Assembly: GCA_018398765.1 (NCBI GenBank)
Contig: JAHBMJ010003012.1
Location: 1-10,000 of the forward strand
From: Chromera velia
Lineage: Eukaryota; Sar; Chromeraceae
Direction: 5' to 3'
Length of the DNA stretch: 10,000 nucleotides
Shown here: positions 6,559-10,000 of the stretch, in pieces
Layout: every line of letters starts with the position of its first letter
Numbering within the stretch: the stretch's first letter is position 1
Translations under genes and position numbers: made by a program
Notes under the pieces: model-generated
What the model was told of the DNA's origin: nothing
The model's input: the letters and a program-made list of their open reading frames with translations, nothing else
The model's database searches: none

Positions 6559-7226
6559 TGGCCGCAGCTGATCCGTCTCTTTCTGTATCCCTCTCCATGC
6601 ATCAAACTGCTGGGGCTGCTGCCTCGGCTGCGGCTGGGGCCGCTTTTAGGCCTCCCTCTGCATCAGATTCTCAAGGTCACAATGGCGCTGGCAGGCTACA
6701 CCTGCTTTCAAAGCCTCTCCCAGTTGCTCCCTCTCAGACTGATGCTCAGGGAAGAGGCGGTCAGTCAAAGCGCAAGCGGAACCTAGAGTGCACCTTTGGC
6801 GGGATTGGGTGCCCAGGGGGGAAAGACATGCACGCCAAACAAAGTGGGTTCACTTGGTGCAAGACGTGGTACCCGACACTTAAGCTTTTCAACAAAGCAG
6901 TTCGTGTGGAGGAGTTGCAGCGGGAGCAAAGCGTAAAGAAGGGGGCGCGGGAGGGCACACATTGCTCTGCTTGTCTGCAGTGTTATGACTCTACAGACTT
7001 TCCCCACAGACGCGTTGTTGCCCAACAGTCTTGGACAACAACTGAGTACGGCAGAACAGCTTTCCAGTTCTTGCAAAACAACCCAAACCTGCATGTTTGG
7101 TAGTGTCCGAAGAAAAGTATAGAAACTTTTGAGGTGTGGCTTCACTCAAAGGAGGCTTTGCGTTCTGTCTATTTATCGATGAACCGCGTCAAGAAGGCAA
7201 AGGATGCAAGAAACGGAGAAGTTTAA
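6559..7226 (+). CDS. Exon 10: Cys/His-rich C-terminus, TAG read-through frame to TAA
   Basis: The peptide starts with an Ala/Ser-rich linker, then a basic block (GGQSKRKRNL, possible nuclear signal). It is followed by a Cys-x6-Cys-x6-His-x8-Cys arrangement (codons 6789-6860) that could bind one zinc. A later CSACLQC triplet of cysteines lies at 6963-6983. Some relatives also end in a short zinc-knuckle-like module, so the position fits. A TAG at 7101-7103 follows NNPNLHVW, yet the same frame stays open and coding-like (CPKKSIETFEVWLHSKEALR) to TAA at 7224. The TAG is therefore probably another premature stop, not the natural end. Confidence 0.6.
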
Positions 7227-8881
<1,655 letters not shown>

Positions 8882-8904
8882 CTCCCCCCCCTACATGCAT
8901 GCAT

Positions 8905-9561
8905 TCACGAGACAACAACCATCTTCCCGAGGAATTGCTTCATCTTCTCGGTCCCCCCCTCTGCCGCCACCCCAGCCACCCGGAACCCTACATACCCATC
9001 AGGCCTCACAAAGTAGATGCTTCCCTCACTCGAGGGTGCACTGAACACTTTCGAGGCCCAGCCGTCTTTGTCTACAATCACTTCGGTCTTCTTTCCCTGG
9101 ACATTTTCCTCTGAGGAAGAGGCCGAAACAATCAATCGGTATGCGAGGGTGTCACCGAAAGACGAGCGCAGAGTTTCAATTCGCTTCATCGCTGCGGCCA
9201 TCAGTACTGTCTGTTCCTCTGCCGTCGCTTGATCATTCAGAACAAACAAAACCATCCCCCCCACCCCACCCTCTCCAAAGGCCAGAGTCGAGGCAAAGTC
9301 CGACCCAACTGGCGGCACTCTCCATCCTGGGGCCATTCCCTTCCCCTTCAAACTAGGGTCATCAGGCCCGATGGAGGAGCACCCTGAGTAGTTCCTGTCC
9401 AACTGCGCCAGGACCCTGAACCCCCTCTTCCTGAAGGAGAGGGGCACCAGGGCGAGGGCAGCACCCATCAACTTGGTAGTGAACCAGTACGAGAGCCCTC
9501 CCCTCACACCCAGGGCTCCCTTCGTGAGACTGTCAGCAAGAGACAGAATTTCTTCCCCAAC
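8905..9561 (-). CDS. FAD-dependent aromatic monooxygenase, last exon (partial)
   Basis: 218 codons to TGA at 8907-8905, with no internal stop. The exon should begin after CCTTCAG (acceptor at 9563-9562 on the minus strand), in phase 0, with VGEEILSLADSLTKG. Recognisable family features are RVLAQLDRNYSGCSSI (residues about 49-64), PGWRVPPV (about 78-85) and YFVRPDGYVGFR near the end (about 183-194). Together these are the hallmark of the thioredoxin-fold C-terminal domain of phenol hydroxylase/TfdB-type flavoprotein monooxygenases. Such enzymes hydroxylate aromatic rings using NAD(P)H and O2. The FAD-binding N-terminal two thirds should lie beyond 10000. The substrate cannot be told from this part. 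An Ala-rich insert around VLMAAAMKRIETL replaces the usual mid-domain spacing. Confidence 0.82.
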   Translation of the reverse strand, partial: VGEEILSLADSLTKGALGVRGGLSYWFTTKLMGAALALVPLSFRKRGFRVLAQLDRNYSGCSSIGPDDPSLKGKGMAPGWRVPPVGSDFASTLAFGEGGVGGMVLFVLNDQATAEEQTVLMAAAMKRIETLRSSFGDTLAYRLIVSASSSEENVQGKKTEVIVDKDGWASKVFSAPSSEGSIYFVRPDGYVGFRVAGVAAEGGTEKMKQFLGKMVVVS

Positions 9562-10000
9562 CTGAAGGCATTCCATGCAGGAACAAAAAGAAAGAAGTTG
9601 ATGTCACAGCTGCCAGCGCACCGACTGAACTTACTCAGGTCATATGCAAAAACAACTGAGCTGGTCAGAGGACTGGAAGGAATCCAACGAACCGAAAAGG
9701 AAGTTGGGTCCAGAACTGCACCCGAAATTAGGGAGTCGGTCTCTTTGGAATGCAGAATCAGACACTTACGATCTTTGAGGAGAAAAAATGACGTCGGCGA
9801 AAAAAAGAGAGTGCAGTGGAACAGCGGAAAAGAGAAAAGGAGAAAAGAAAAGATAAGATAAGACAAGACAACAGAACAGAACAGAAGAGAAGAGAGGAGA
9901 AGAGAACAGAAGAGAAGAGAACAGAAGAGAAGAGAAGAGAATGAAGAAGTGAAGAGAAGAGAAGAGAAGACAACAGAAGAGAACAGAAGAAAACGAAGAA
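9562..10000 (-). other. Upstream intron of the monooxygenase gene
   Basis: On the minus strand this stretch is pyrimidine-rich, especially 9830-10000, as the plus-strand gene's introns are on their own sense strand. It ends in GGAATGCCTTCAG. Donor-like GTAAGT sequences occur on the minus strand near 9771 and 9630. No open frame between them resembles the expected upstream part of the enzyme, so I treat the whole stretch as intron. A small exon here cannot be excluded. Confidence 0.5.
9830..10000. repeat. GA-rich low-complexity repeat (AGAAGAGAACAG type)
   Basis: Imperfect repetition of GAACAGAAGAGAAGAGA over about 170 bases, almost all purine on the plus strand. It runs off the window edge. 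It is probably intronic to the minus-strand gene, where it forms a long polypyrimidine tract. Confidence 0.85.

Larger units (their letters stand above)
1129..7226 (+). pseudogene. DDE-transposase-like gene, ten exons, interrupted by twelve stops
   Basis: Exons 1129-1683, 1829-2219, 2389-2806, 3231-3581, 3781-4048, 4263-5211, 5259-5295, 5454-5596, 6204-6284 and 6559-7226 total 3861 nt (1286 codons plus TAA). All nine introns are GT-AG and every phase is consistent. The order of regions resembles, from my knowledge of the family, large uncharacterised eukaryotic transposase-like proteins with a DUF6729-type region. These have a Trp/Cys-containing N-terminal domain, an RNase H-like core with Asp (about residue 402, LKFDH), Asp (about 467, GIDKDC), LDxxHWMFR, GCL and a Glu in a GNSPLEGFH motif (about 680), then a Cys/His tail. 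In-frame stops are TAG at 1267, 2409, 2577, 2751, 3310, 4287, 5163 and 7101; TGA at 2559, 4419 and 5276; and TAA at 2493. No indel is needed within the exons. The family assignment rests on motif memory, not a search. Confidence 0.65.

Noticed and set aside
1129-7226. Reassigned genetic code with TAG (or all stops) read as sense
   Set aside because: Not adopted as the main explanation. TGA and TAA also interrupt the frame, one TAG aligns with an expected Tyr and not Gln, and the neighbouring monooxygenase exon has no in-frame stops to test it.
9504-9866. Minus-strand frame with VRWIPSSPLTSSVVFAYDL as an upstream exon of the monooxygenase
   Set aside because: An acceptor-like GCAG and a GTAAGT donor exist, but the peptide does not resemble the expected FAD-domain sequence and the frame begins in low-complexity pyrimidine sequence.

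Overview
The window is nuclear DNA of a eukaryote, most likely a unicellular alga or protist. The evidence is multi-exon genes with GT-AG introns, long pyrimidine-rich introns ending in CTGCAG/TTTAG-type acceptors, and abundant micro- and minisatellites. There are no bacterial-style operons. A chromerid or similar alveolate would fit, but the organism is a guess and I found no marker gene.

Layout. 1-252: pyrimidine-rich intron tail and a possible last exon of an upstream plus-strand gene. 253-861: non-coding, with a dense cluster of CGATAT/ATATCG palindromes at about 528-730. 862-1128: coding-like remnants in two frames. 1129-7226: a ten-exon plus-strand gene whose nine intron phases all agree. 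Its product (about 1286 codons) resembles the large uncharacterised eukaryotic DDE-transposase-like proteins with a DUF6729-type N-terminal region. It has candidate Asp, Asp and Glu catalytic positions and a Cys/His-rich C-terminus. The reading frame carries twelve in-frame stops (8 TAG, 3 TGA, 1 TAA) but no frameshift. It is therefore annotated as a substitution-decayed pseudogene, with stop-codon recoding as the less likely alternative. Introns 3 and 8 contain tandem repeats of about 102 bp and exactly 79 bp. 7227-8904: gene-free and partly AT-rich, with a TTTTTCTCCC motif recurring about every 60 bp, small hairpins, and a compound microsatellite. 8905-9561, minus strand: last exon of an FAD-dependent aromatic-ring monooxygenase (phenol hydroxylase/TfdB type). 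9562-10000: its upstream intron, which is purine-rich on the plus strand and so pyrimidine-rich in the transcript.

The two genes converge and show no functional link. One is a mobile-element relic and the other a metabolic enzyme. The most interesting points are the fossil transposase with intact splicing phases despite twelve stops, the palindromic cluster upstream of it, and the 79-bp intronic satellite.
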